Shown: piece after piece, positions 8,874 to 17,581 of the stretch
How the letters are laid out: each line of letters starts with the position of its first letter
Numbering within the stretch: position 1 is the stretch's first letter
DNA from: Anaerolineales bacterium
Lineage (GTDB): Bacteria; Chloroflexota; Anaerolineae; Aggregatilineales; UBA2796
Assembly: GCA_015075625.1 (NCBI GenBank)
Contig: JABTTZ010000001.1
Span: 1,612,001-1,676,000 of the forward strand
DNA: 64,000 nucleotides
Reading direction: 5' to 3'
The notes under the pieces: generated by a model
Told to the model about the DNA's origin: nothing
What the model saw: only the letters and a program-made list of their open reading frames with translations
Database searches by the model: none
Program-made: the position numbers and the translations under genes

Positions 8874-10625
8874 TCAGCGTGTCCCAAATTCGGCAAGGTA
8901 CTTCTCGCGGTTCGCCCCCCGCGCAATCTTGCCGCTGCTCGTCTTGTGCAGCCACTTCAGATCAACGACGCGGACATCGTTCAGGGTGACTTCCGTCTCC
9001 GCCGCCACGCGCAGGCGAATGCGGCGGGCAACCTCGAAACGGGCGTCCTCGTCCTCAATCTCCGATTCGGCAACGAGGACAATCGCCTCTGTGCCAAGCC
9101 GCGTATCATCGACGCCAAAGACGACGACGCGCCCCGCCTTCACCCCTTCGATGGTATCGGCAAGCGCTTCAAGGTCTTGCGGGTAGATGTTCTTCCCGCC
9201 AACGATGATCAGGTCTTTCTTCCGTCCGGTGATGTAGAGTCCGCCCTCGGCAAGATAGCCGTAATCGCCCGTCAGATACCAGCCATCAAAGAGGACAGCC
9301 TCAGTCAGATCGGGGCGGCGGTAGTATTCGCTCAACATGCTGTCGCTTTGCACGGCAACCTCGCCCACCTGCCGTTCGGGGAGGTCGCGCCGTTCGCCCT
9401 CAGGGGTGCTGCCAAGGATGCGCACGCGGCAGTTGGGGATCGCTGTCCCACAGCAGAGCATCTCGGCGTGGGGTTCGTCGCCTTGCGCGGAAAGCGCCCG
9501 ATTGCTTTCCATCAGGGCGGCGCGGCTGATGCGGTCAAGGCGCACGGGCGAGTCGATGCCCCCCTGTGTCACAGCGAAAGTATTTTCCGCCATTGCGTAA
9601 CAGGTGGTCAGCGCCTCTGGACGCAGCCCATACGCCCGGTAGCGATTCAAAAAGAGGCGGTGGCTCTCTGCCCGCATTGGCTCGGAGCAGTTCACGAAAG
9701 CACGCATCGTCTGGAGGTCAACGCCAGCGAGGGCGTCGTCACGGATGCGCGTCGCCATGAAGTTATAGGCAAAGTTGGGCAGCCAGCAGAGCGTCCCCCG
9801 ATGGCGGGTGATCGCCTGAAGCAAGATGCGCGGATCGCGCACCCAATGATGGGGCGACATGAGGATCAGCGGGATGCCCTGCACCAGCGGGAGGATGAAT
9901 CCGGCGATCAGCCCCATATCGTGGTAAAGGGGCAGCCACGAGACGATCACATCGTCCGGGGTAAGGCGCAGCGTATCGCTGTAGGCGGCAAGGTGGTTCA
10001 GCACCGCATCATGGGCGAGGGCAACCCCCTTTTGCAGTCCCGTTGTGCCGCTCGAATGTTGCAGAAAGGCGATTTGGTCGGGGGCGGTGGCGGGGAGCGC
10101 GATGTCCGCGCCCGCTGTTGGGTGAAGGTCGCGCTCGCTGAGGATGGCGACGCCTGACCCCGCCATGAGCGCCGAAAGCGACTCGGCATAGGCGGGGGAG
10201 GCGATCACCGCCCGCGCCCCCGAATGGCTGACGAGTGCCTTCACCCGCTCGAAATAGAGCGCCGCATCGAGTTTGTCGGAGAGGAAGGGGAACATGGAGG
10301 GAATCGCGCCGATGCGCAGCGCCCCCCAAAAGGCGTAGAGCAGCGGCTCGCCATGATCGATAACGAGGATGACAAGATCGCGCTGCCCAATGCCCACCGC
10401 CCGCAGCGCCGCCGCATAGCGCCCCGCGCCCTCCCAAAAGGCGGCATAGCTCAGGGTGGTTTCCGCCGCCCCGCCAGAGGGAATCAGGGTGACAGCGGCT
10501 GCCGAGGGACGTTCGGCGGCGTGGCGGGCAAGCCGCTCGGTGAGCGTTTTCGCCTCGGCGCGGTTCGCCCGTGTCAGAAGGTGGGTACTCAAAAGGTGGT
10601 TAGTGGGTGCGGTTGGCTTCAACAT
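8874..10625 (-). CDS. Fatty acyl-AMP ligase (adenylate-forming enzyme)
   Basis: A 583-residue member of the ANL superfamily. The P-loop SSGTTGLQKGV, the WLPLYHDMGLI block and the C-terminal GRKKDLIIVGGKNIYPQ hinge are all present. The WLPLYHDMGL/MSPHHW pattern is typical of fatty acyl-AMP ligases, which load acyl chains onto an acyl carrier protein rather than CoA. The carrier protein gene directly upstream overlaps it by 26 bases, which supports that reading. The product made from the acyl-ACP is not evident because no polyketide or peptide synthetase is adjacent. Confidence 0.88.
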   Translation of the reverse strand: MLKPTAPTNHLLSTHLLTRANRAEAKTLTERLARHAAERPSAAAVTLIPSGGAAETTLSYAAFWEGAGRYAAALRAVGIGQRDLVILVIDHGEPLLYAFWGALRIGAIPSMFPFLSDKLDAALYFERVKALVSHSGARAVIASPAYAESLSALMAGSGVAILSERDLHPTAGADIALPATAPDQIAFLQHSSGTTGLQKGVALAHDAVLNHLAAYSDTLRLTPDDVIVSWLPLYHDMGLIAGFILPLVQGIPLILMSPHHWVRDPRILLQAITRHRGTLCWLPNFAYNFMATRIRDDALAGVDLQTMRAFVNCSEPMRAESHRLFLNRYRAYGLRPEALTTCYAMAENTFAVTQGGIDSPVRLDRISRAALMESNRALSAQGDEPHAEMLCCGTAIPNCRVRILGSTPEGERRDLPERQVGEVAVQSDSMLSEYYRRPDLTEAVLFDGWYLTGDYGYLAEGGLYITGRKKDLIIVGGKNIYPQDLEALADTIEGVKAGRVVVFGVDDTRLGTEAIVLVAESEIEDEDARFEVARRIRLRVAAETEVTLNDVRVVDLKWLHKTSSGKIARGANREKYLAEFGTR

Positions 10626-10857
10626 ACTCTGCCATTTGCTTGAGCGTATCCATCGATTCCACCGTCATATCAATGTCGGCGGGGCGAAACCCGAATTGTT
10701 CTTCAATGAACAACTGCACCTCAACGAGGGCGAAGGAATCAATATAGCCGCCTTTGATCAGGGAGTCGGTGTCATTCAATTTGAGTTTAGGGTTGCGGAT
10801 CAGCCGGTTGAGGATGAATTCCTTCAATGTGTCCCGCGTTGTGTCGTAGGTTGTCAT
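10600..10857 (-). CDS. Acyl carrier protein
   Basis: An 85-residue carrier protein with phosphopantetheine-attachment Ser41 in the motif GGYIDSFALVE (a variant of DSL). It is distinct from a housekeeping FabF-linked acpP by context: it is coupled by overlap to an acyl-AMP ligase, which presumably charges it. Promoter signals upstream are not clear. Confidence 0.88.
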   Translation of the reverse strand: MTTYDTTRDTLKEFILNRLIRNPKLKLNDTDSLIKGGYIDSFALVEVQLFIEEQFGFRPADIDMTVESMDTLKQMAEYVEANRTH

Positions 10858-10901
10858 AGCCTCTGAACTTTCTTCAATTGCTTTGTAGGGACGCCCCCCG
10901 C

Positions 10902-11135
10902 GCCCTCGCCGCCTGTGATCGCCCGCCGCTAAAGCAGCGGGCTGAGATTGACCACCCCTTCGGGGCTTGAAGGCAAATGCCGCACGGTGTATTCCGTGTT
11001 AAGCCCCAACGGGGTGATTATGTCTAGCGCGGGCGTTTTAACCCCGCGCCCTCGCCGCCTGTGATCGCCCGCCGCTAAAGCAGCGGGCTGAAAGCAGCCA
11101 CCCCTTCGGGGCTTGAAAACCCCATTCACAGCATC
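10902..11135. repeat. Intergenic hairpin repeats between divergent ACP and chitinase genes
   Basis: Two copies of the unit begin 146 bases apart (10902 and 11048), each starting GCCCTCGCCGCCTGTGATC. Modules are GCCCGCCGCTAAAGCAGCGGGC, CCCCTTCGGGG, AAGCCCCAACGGGG and GCGCGGG...CCCCGCGC. The unit lies between two divergent genes, so it is not acting simply as a terminator for a flanking gene. Confidence 0.75.
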
Positions 11136-11227
11136 CCCATAGGGGCAATGCATTGCGCCCAATGCGCGTTAAAATTCAGGGTGCATTTTAAACTACCACC
11201 AAAAGAGATCAAAAAGAGAACAAACTG

Positions 11228-12436
11228 ATGAGAAAATTCCTACCACACACCCTCGCCGTGATGATCGTGATCATCGCCCTGAGCGCCGCGGCTCTGCCAA
11301 GCGCCGCCCTGCCCACCCGCGCCGAAACGCCAGAAAAGGTCATCATGGGCTACTTCCCCGAATGGAAGGTGAACGGCTATCCGGTGGAACGCATCCCCGC
11401 CGCGCACCTGACGCACATCCTCTATGCTTTTGGGAACATCAGTCCGGCGGGGACATGTTCGCTCTTTCAGACGCCCTACCTTGTCACCGTAAATCTGGAA
11501 AAACTGAAGGCGTTGAAGGAACAATACCCCCATTTGAAGGTGTTGATCTCGCTGGGGGGCTGGTCGGGATCGTCCAACTTTTCGCGGGGGGTGCGGACGG
11601 AAAAATCACGGGAGCGGATGGTCACCTCGTGTATTGAGATGTGGATCAAAGGGGGGACAGTGAAAGTCCCCGGCGTGATCGACGGCATTGATGTCGATTG
11701 GGAGTTTCCCGGCGTGGCGGGCATGACAAACAACTTCAGCCCCGACGACAAGGCAAATTTCGTCGCCGTGATGGAGTTGTTCCGCGCCGCGCTGGACGAA
11801 CAGGGTAAGATCGACGGGCGCTATTACTCGCTCTCGGCGGCGCTTAGCCCGAACCCCTCGGCGGTGGCGGCGGGGCTTGATCTCCCCGCGCTGGCAAAGG
11901 TGATGGATTACTTCAATATCATGACCTACGATTTTCATGGCGGGTGGTCGAAAACGACGAACTTCCACAACGGACTTTACGCCGTAAGCGACGATCCGGC
12001 GGGCGAGAGCGGCGCGACGGCAAACGTTGATTCCGCTGTTCAGCGCTATATTGAAGGGGGCGTCCCGCCGGAAAAGATCGTCGTCGGTATGCCGTTTTAT
12101 GGGCGCGGCTGGACGGGCGTTGAGCCGGGCGCGGCGGGCGATGGCTTGTTCCAACCGGTGACGGGCGCGTTGGAGATTGGCTATCGGGGGATTCTGGAGC
12201 AGTACACCGAAGGCTACACCGTGTTTCGCCATCCGCAGGCGCGTGTTCCGTATGTCTACAGCGCGGCGACGAAAACCTTCATCGCCTATGACGATCCCGA
12301 ATCGATCCAAGAGAAGGCACAGTACATCCTTGATCGGGGGTTGGCGGGCGGCATGTTTTGGGAACTGAGCCAAGACACAACAGACGCCCTCTTATCGGGG
12401 ACGTTGTGCCGCGCCTTGCGCGGGACGTGCGAGTAG
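11228..12436 (+). CDS. Secreted GH18 chitinase
   Basis: A 402-residue glycoside hydrolase family 18 enzyme with a Sec signal peptide (about residues 1-33). The catalytic signature DGIDVDWEF (about residues 152-160, last Glu is the acid) fits DxxDxDxE. The substrate-site stretches MTYDFHGGW, MPFYGRGW and GGMFWELS are intact. It should hydrolyse chitin or related GlcNAc polymers outside the cell. No carbohydrate-binding module is visible. nagA, for GlcNAc-6-P use, is in the same window at 33 kb but not linked in an operon. Confidence 0.93.
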   Translation: MRKFLPHTLAVMIVIIALSAAALPSAALPTRAETPEKVIMGYFPEWKVNGYPVERIPAAHLTHILYAFGNISPAGTCSLFQTPYLVTVNLEKLKALKEQYPHLKVLISLGGWSGSSNFSRGVRTEKSRERMVTSCIEMWIKGGTVKVPGVIDGIDVDWEFPGVAGMTNNFSPDDKANFVAVMELFRAALDEQGKIDGRYYSLSAALSPNPSAVAAGLDLPALAKVMDYFNIMTYDFHGGWSKTTNFHNGLYAVSDDPAGESGATANVDSAVQRYIEGGVPPEKIVVGMPFYGRGWTGVEPGAAGDGLFQPVTGALEIGYRGILEQYTEGYTVFRHPQARVPYVYSAATKTFIAYDDPESIQEKAQYILDRGLAGGMFWELSQDTTDALLSGTLCRALRGTCE

Positions 12437-12515
12437 GGTGGTCGCCCGATGGTTTAGCGGCGGGCGCCCCAGGGGCGCCCCTACGAGGGGTGCGGGCGAA
12501 TGAGGATCACAGCAC

Positions 12516-13313
12516 ATGCGGTTCACGCTCTATGCGGCAAATGCCCACCTGATCAACGAACTGAACGACGCCGGATCGATCCGCGATATTCTGCACAACG
12601 GCTACGATGTTGTTCATGCCTCCTTGCCCGGCGGGGAGCGCGTTGCCTTTCACTTCATCGAGCGCGATATTGATGTCGCCCTCATCGCTGCCACGCTGCG
12701 CGAAAACGCCGCCAAAGAAACCTATACCCTGTTCATCTTATGGGGGGCAATGCTGCTCCCCGAACACGGCGAGCATTACCCCCCTTACGACTGGATGTTG
12801 GCGCTGCTGACGCTCTACGACGATAAAATCTATGGCTTTGAGGCAGAAGGGGAGCGGGCTTGGATTTACCCCGTTCACTTCCACCCACAGGCGACGGGGA
12901 TTCACCGCCTGATTGAGTATGGCGAGACGGTCAACTTTGCCCATCTGGGCGTGGAGGTGATTCAGACGGTGGATGGCGTCCTGAACGGGCGCTGGCATAT
13001 TGCCGATTTTGAAGATCGTCCCGCCGCCCGCCAGCGCAAAGGGCGCGATTCCAGCGGGGAGACCACCCGCCAGCGCGTCTATGCCGTCTATCGCAGCCCC
13101 TTACGGGCGCAGTTTGACGTTCTCGGCGTCAGCCTTGATGCCGACCTCGCCACAATTCGCCAAGCCTACCGAGCGTTGGCGCGGGAATTTCACCCCGATC
13201 TCAACCCCGACCCCGCCGCCGCCGAACGGATGAAACGGATCAACGCCGCTTATGGGCTGATTATGACCGTCTTAGAGGGCGAGGCAGCGAACCAGAATGA
13301 CGACCCTGCCTAA
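12516..13313 (+). CDS. J-domain protein with unknown N-terminal domain
   Basis: 265 residues. The last 65 or so form a J domain (DVLGVSLDADLATIRQAYRAL, then the HPD motif near residue 226) that would stimulate a DnaK ATPase. The first about 190 residues are an uncharacterised alpha/beta domain I do not recognise, and there is no G/F region, zinc finger or C-terminal substrate domain. It is therefore a class C (type III) J protein whose N-terminal part probably chooses the client. It is about 80 bases downstream of the chitinase gene; a GGGGCGCCCC-type hairpin lies between them. Confidence 0.8.
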   Translation: MRFTLYAANAHLINELNDAGSIRDILHNGYDVVHASLPGGERVAFHFIERDIDVALIAATLRENAAKETYTLFILWGAMLLPEHGEHYPPYDWMLALLTLYDDKIYGFEAEGERAWIYPVHFHPQATGIHRLIEYGETVNFAHLGVEVIQTVDGVLNGRWHIADFEDRPAARQRKGRDSSGETTRQRVYAVYRSPLRAQFDVLGVSLDADLATIRQAYRALAREFHPDLNPDPAAAERMKRINAAYGLIMTVLEGEAANQNDDPA

Positions 13314-13327
13314 TGGTGATCAACCCT

Positions 13328-13436
13328 AGCCCGATGGGTTGGCGGCGGTTGGAAACGGACGCCCCAGGGGTCGCCCCTACGGGTTGCGGGGTGCGGTCTT
13401 TCCCTGTTTTCAGCCCCGTCTTTGAGGGCGGGGCAG
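13328..13436. repeat. GC-rich hairpin segment between convergent genes
   Basis: Short intergenic stretch with an inverted GGGGTCGCCCCTACGGG segment and the module CAGCCCCGTCTTTGAGGGCGGGG. It belongs to the same dispersed hairpin family and lies where two convergent transcripts must end. Confidence 0.4.
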
Positions 13437-13438
13437 TC

Positions 13439-14800
13439 TTAGATCGTGGGAATCAGCCCCATCAGCACCCGCGCTAGTTTCGTCGGGCTGTGCCGCCAGG
13501 GGCGGTTGGGATCAGCGAGGTCAACCTCAATCAGGCGGTAGCGTTCCCGAATCGGATCGTGGGGGTGCGCCAAGGGAACGTACTTTGTCCGTTCGCCCGC
13601 GTTCAATTGTGGGGTGGCGTTATTCGCCAAAATGATATCGATCACCCCCTTGCCAATGTGATGCTCCAGCGCCGCCACGTGGTCGGCAACGCCGTACCCG
13701 CCTGTCTCGCCCTGTTGGGTGGCAATGTTGCACACGTAAACACACAGCGCTGAGGAGGCGCGGATTGCCTCTGGCATCCCCTCAACAAGCAAGTTGGGGA
13801 GGATGCTGGTGTAGAGGCTGCCGGGACCGATCACGACGAGATCGGCGTTCAGAATGGCGCGGATGGTGTCTGGGTAGGGGCGGGGGTGTTCCGGCTCAAG
13901 GTAAACACGCTCTACCCGTCCGCCCGCTTCGGGGATGTTCGATTCGCCTTCTACCCGCCGCAGCCCGCGTTCATCGCGCACCTCGGCACAGAGCTTCACA
14001 TCGCTCAGCGTCGCGGGCAGCACGCGCCCGGTGATGTTCAAGACCTTGCCCGCCTCAATGATCGCCTGATCCATGCTGCCGGTAATGTCCGCCATTGCCG
14101 TCAGCAGCAGATTGCCAAAGCTGTGACCCGCCAAGCCGCCGCCGTTCTCAAAGCGGTATTGGAACAACTGGGTAACAAGGTGTTCATCATCGGCAAGGGC
14201 GGCAATGTTGTTGCGAATATCGCCGGGCGGCAGCACCCCCATCTCCCGCCGCAGCTTGCCCGAACTGCCGCCATCATCAGCAACGGTGACAATGGCTGTC
14301 AGGTTCAGGGTATAGGGTTTCATCGCCCGCAGCACAGCGGGCAGCCCCGTCCCCCCCCCAATGGCGACGACCCGCGCCCCGCGTTGGCGGCGGTAATAGG
14401 CTTCCACCGTGTTCACGAAGGAATCGGCATCGCGTTTGACAAACGGGGCAAGGATTGAACGGTTCAATTTGTAAAAGGCAAGGAGGATCACCCCCACGCC
14501 GAGGATCAGCCCCACGAGGATGCGCGGGGTGGGCAGCAAAAACCGCAGGGTGACGAGGTGCAGCAAGGGCGAAAGCGTCCCGCCGTCGGCGTTTTGGCGC
14601 AGGAATTCGGCAATGGCAATGCCGCACACGGCAATCCCCGCCATTAGCAAGAGCGCCCACCGCTTGACGCCGATTCCCGGCGTCAGCCAGGTGCGCATCA
14701 GCCGCGCCCCGCGCCGCACCGTTTGGACGGTCTGCGTTTGGCGGGGGAGGGTCTGCGCGGCGCTCCCTTTCGCCTTCAGAGGGAGGTCTGAGTTTGCCAT
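13439..14800 (-). CDS. yvcK: YvcK/CofD-like protein, membrane-anchored
   Basis: 453 residues. Two N-terminal membrane segments (about 45-65 and 80-115) are followed by a YvcK/CofD-family Rossmann-like domain starting VVAIGGGTGLPAVL near residue 145, with VADDGGSSGKLR and PPGDIRNNIAAL. In Bacillus, YvcK binds UDP-sugars and supports cell shape and growth on gluconeogenic carbon. The membrane anchor is an addition found in some lineages. It follows an unknown gene by 3 bases, so the two are probably one transcript. Confidence 0.88.
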   Translation of the reverse strand: MANSDLPLKAKGSAAQTLPRQTQTVQTVRRGARLMRTWLTPGIGVKRWALLLMAGIAVCGIAIAEFLRQNADGGTLSPLLHLVTLRFLLPTPRILVGLILGVGVILLAFYKLNRSILAPFVKRDADSFVNTVEAYYRRQRGARVVAIGGGTGLPAVLRAMKPYTLNLTAIVTVADDGGSSGKLRREMGVLPPGDIRNNIAALADDEHLVTQLFQYRFENGGGLAGHSFGNLLLTAMADITGSMDQAIIEAGKVLNITGRVLPATLSDVKLCAEVRDERGLRRVEGESNIPEAGGRVERVYLEPEHPRPYPDTIRAILNADLVVIGPGSLYTSILPNLLVEGMPEAIRASSALCVYVCNIATQQGETGGYGVADHVAALEHHIGKGVIDIILANNATPQLNAGERTKYVPLAHPHDPIRERYRLIEVDLADPNRPWRHSPTKLARVLMGLIPTI

Positions 14801-14803
14801 GAC

Positions 14804-15814
14804 TCACTTCGTTCCAATCGTGCGTGCCACCTTCAGTTGCTTCAAAAAGACGGGCAAAAATTCCACAAACCCTTCGGGATATTTTCTGATCTCGTCCTGA
14901 TAGCGGCGCATCAGCGTGACCACTGCGGGCAGGGAGGTGAACCCTTCGACCTTGCCCATCTGTTGGACATAGCTGCGTGCTTCTAAGGCGCTGACCGAAT
15001 CTTCAAGGAACATGGCGGTGGTTGCCGCCCGGAACATGGCGATAAATTGATCGCGCCAGCCGCCGTGTGCGTTCAGGAATTTTTCTTCTAGGGGGAGCGG
15101 CTTATCGGTCAGCGGGGTGACTTCTGCCTCGTGCTGGCGGAGGTAATGATCGAGGATCATCCCCCCATACTCGCCAATGGCGGCGCGGTAGGCAAGCGCC
15201 GGATCGTCCTTATAGGGCCACGGCGGGCTATCGCCCCACGCCATCGGCGGCGGCATGATCACCACCAACTGCCCGCCCAAACGCAGGCTAAGTGTCTGAT
15301 CGGATGGGTAGGTGATGTTCGGCATAAAGACGAACTGTTCAACCACCGTCCCCAAATAGGGCTTGAAGAAGGCGTAGAGGTCGATATTGGCGAATGCCTC
15401 GCGCAGGTGGCGCAGCGGCGGCTCCCACGCCCCATCTTCATCCACCCACCATTTTGCCAAGCCCGCCACCTCGTAAAATTTGGCAAGGTGTTCGTTCCAG
15501 CGCGGCGGTACCCAGCGCGGCGGCTCGTCATCGATTTGGAAAGTCGGCAGCGCCAGGCGAAGGGCATAGTTCATGATCGATGCCAGCGGAATCCCTTGCG
15601 TTAGAAGGACTTGCATGGCATGGACAGCCGGATGGTGGGAATATTCCGCTACCAAGCGCTTCGTCCCCCGTGCGTGGGGGTGTGTCCCGTGTTTGCGCCG
15701 CTCTTGGGATTTTTCTGGGTAATCTGTAGCGGCAAGCACCGCTGAGAGCAAACGCACCCGATCATCAATCCGAACGTTGATTGGTCGTCCTTTTGGTGTG
15801 GTCGTCCCGTCCAC
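14804..15814 (-). CDS. Conserved-looking hypothetical protein upstream of yvcK
   Basis: 336 residues, GTG start, no signal peptide or membrane segment. I do not recognise the family with confidence. The N-terminal pattern (INVRIDD..LLSAVLAATDYP, then SHHPAVHAM) recalls DUF4932-type proteins, but this is a weak impression. It is rich in Trp and Pro in the middle third. Its stop is 3 bases before the yvcK start, so translational coupling is likely. Confidence 0.65.
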   Translation of the reverse strand: MDGTTTPKGRPINVRIDDRVRLLSAVLAATDYPEKSQERRKHGTHPHARGTKRLVAEYSHHPAVHAMQVLLTQGIPLASIMNYALRLALPTFQIDDEPPRWVPPRWNEHLAKFYEVAGLAKWWVDEDGAWEPPLRHLREAFANIDLYAFFKPYLGTVVEQFVFMPNITYPSDQTLSLRLGGQLVVIMPPPMAWGDSPPWPYKDDPALAYRAAIGEYGGMILDHYLRQHEAEVTPLTDKPLPLEEKFLNAHGGWRDQFIAMFRAATTAMFLEDSVSALEARSYVQQMGKVEGFTSLPAVVTLMRRYQDEIRKYPEGFVEFLPVFLKQLKVARTIGTK

Positions 15815-15884
15815 AGCCCGCCCCCTTCACCTGATGGCATGATAGGAATGATGCGACAATTTCTTTTACCATTGTACCTGATAG

Positions 15885-16046
15885 TGCAGTACCCTCGCTG
15901 GTTGAACGGCAACCAGCCCTCTTACAAGAAGGACGGGCGTAGGTTCATTTACCCCTTAATCACCGCAGCATATCCCATCGATAAGTCTAACGTGATGAGC
16001 AGGGCTGTCAACCACTAAGGGATCACTTTCCATGAAAAATGCTGTA
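15885..16046 (+). repeat. Dispersed 160-bp structured element, copy A
   Basis: One of three related intergenic elements (others at 34218 and 50324, same strand). It starts TGCAGTA and ends TGCTGTA, which can pair (with G-U). Inside are the hairpin CTGGTTG-AACGG-CAACCAG and a second hairpin around CTTACAAG. This copy has one mismatch in the second stem. It lies directly upstream of the FAD oxidoreductase gene, ending 17 bases before its ATG. Function unknown: a structured RNA or a small non-autonomous mobile element. Confidence 0.75.
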
Positions 16047-16063
16047 GGGCGGGGTGAGTGCCA

Positions 16064-17503
16064 ATGACTCGTTATGATGGGATTGTGATCGGCTCAGGAC
16101 CAAACGGCTTGGCAGCGGCGATCACCCTTGCCCAAGCGGGCTGGCGCGTACTGCTGATCGAAGGGAAAGCGACGCTTGGCGGCGGGCTGCGCACGCTGGA
16201 ACTGACACGCCCCGGCTTTCGCCATGACATGTGTTCCGCCGTCCACCCTTTGGCGCTCATCTCGCCGTTTTTTCGCGCCTTAACGCTGCCCATCCCCTGG
16301 CTTTACCCCTCGGCAGAGCTTGCCCATCCCCTGGATGATGCCCCTGCCGTCTTGGTGGAGCGCTCCCTTGAGGCGACGGCAGCAGGCTTAGGATCAGCGC
16401 TGGACGCAAGGCGCTACCGTCAGGTGTTTGCCCCGTTGGTCGATGGGGCGGAAGCCCTCATCGATCAGTTCCTTGCCCCGCTGCACTTCCCGCGCCATCC
16501 GTTTCGTTCGGGCTATTTTGGGGCGTTGGCGCTGCTCTCGGCGCGGCGTTTGGCGCGGACTGCCTTTGAGGGCGAACGGGCGCGGGCGCTCTTTGGCGGC
16601 ATGGCGGCACATGGGCTAATCCCTTTAACACATCCAACGACGGCGGCATTTGGGCTGCTCCTCACCACGCTGGCACACGCCGTTGGCTGGGCGCTGCCAC
16701 GCGGCGGCTCGCAGACGATTGCCGATGCCCTTGCCGCCCATTTGCGGGCGCTTGGCGGCGAGATCGTCACCGATCTGCCGATCACCGCGATGCGCGATCT
16801 GCCCCCTGCCCGCGCCTATTTTTTTGATGTTGCCCCGCGTAACCTGCTGCGCATCGTTGGAGATCGTTTTCCCCCGCGCTACCGCCGCCAGTTGGATGCT
16901 TTTCGCTATGGGGCGGGCGTGTTCAAGATCGATTACGCCCTCTCAGAGCCAATCCCCTGGCGCGATCCCGCCATCTGGCGGGCGGCAACCGTCCACCTCG
17001 GCGGAACATTGGCGGAACTATGCGACAGCGAACGCGCCATGAGGGAGGGGCGGCACGCCGAACGCCCCTATACGCTGCTTGTCCAGCCCACTCTGTTTGA
17101 TGCGAGCCGCATCCCGCCGGAGTATGCGGGGGCGCATATCGCGTGGGCATATTGCCATGTGCCGCATGGCTCAACCACCGATATGACTGCCGCCATCGAG
17201 CGGCAATTTGAACGCTTTGCGCCGGGCTTTCGCCACTGCATCACGGCGCGGGTGACGCACCACACCGCTGCGTTGGAGGCATACAACCCGAATTACATCG
17301 GCGGTGATATCAACGCTGGCGTCCAAGATTGGCGGCAGCTTTACACCCGCCCAGTTCTGCGCTGGTCGCCCTACACCACGCCCGATCCGGCGATTTACCT
17401 GTGTTCCTCATCAACGCCGCCCGGTGGGGGCGTGCATGGGCTGTGCGGCTGCCACGCGGCACGGGCGGCGCTCCATCGCTTAGGAGGAAAGGGGGGGATT
17501 TAA
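16064..17503 (+). CDS. FAD-dependent oxidoreductase, phytoene-desaturase-like
   Basis: About 479 residues. The N-terminal dinucleotide-binding fold is VIGSGPNGLAAAITLAQAG (about residues 8-26), followed by LLIEGKATLGGGLRT, the CrtI/COG1233 pattern. The C-terminus has the matching FAD-contact block (SSSTPPGGGVHGLCG). No carotenoid gene is adjacent, so the substrate cannot be named. I take the ATG at 16064 (GGTGAG upstream), not the GTG at 16058. The gene lies immediately behind dispersed element copy A. Confidence 0.82.
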   Translation: MTRYDGIVIGSGPNGLAAAITLAQAGWRVLLIEGKATLGGGLRTLELTRPGFRHDMCSAVHPLALISPFFRALTLPIPWLYPSAELAHPLDDAPAVLVERSLEATAAGLGSALDARRYRQVFAPLVDGAEALIDQFLAPLHFPRHPFRSGYFGALALLSARRLARTAFEGERARALFGGMAAHGLIPLTHPTTAAFGLLLTTLAHAVGWALPRGGSQTIADALAAHLRALGGEIVTDLPITAMRDLPPARAYFFDVAPRNLLRIVGDRFPPRYRRQLDAFRYGAGVFKIDYALSEPIPWRDPAIWRAATVHLGGTLAELCDSERAMREGRHAERPYTLLVQPTLFDASRIPPEYAGAHIAWAYCHVPHGSTTDMTAAIERQFERFAPGFRHCITARVTHHTAALEAYNPNYIGGDINAGVQDWRQLYTRPVLRWSPYTTPDPAIYLCSSSTPPGGGVHGLCGCHAARAALHRLGGKGGI

Positions 17504-17581
17504 AAACTTCGTTTTGTATCTCCCTAGCCTTGCGCTATACTCCCTAACGTTCCCGCCCATGAGAAAGCATCACGGTAGGCT

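Noticed and set aside
8946-10157. 403-codon open frame on the plus strand
   Set aside because: Antisense shadow of the acyl-AMP ligase gene, which has full family motifs.
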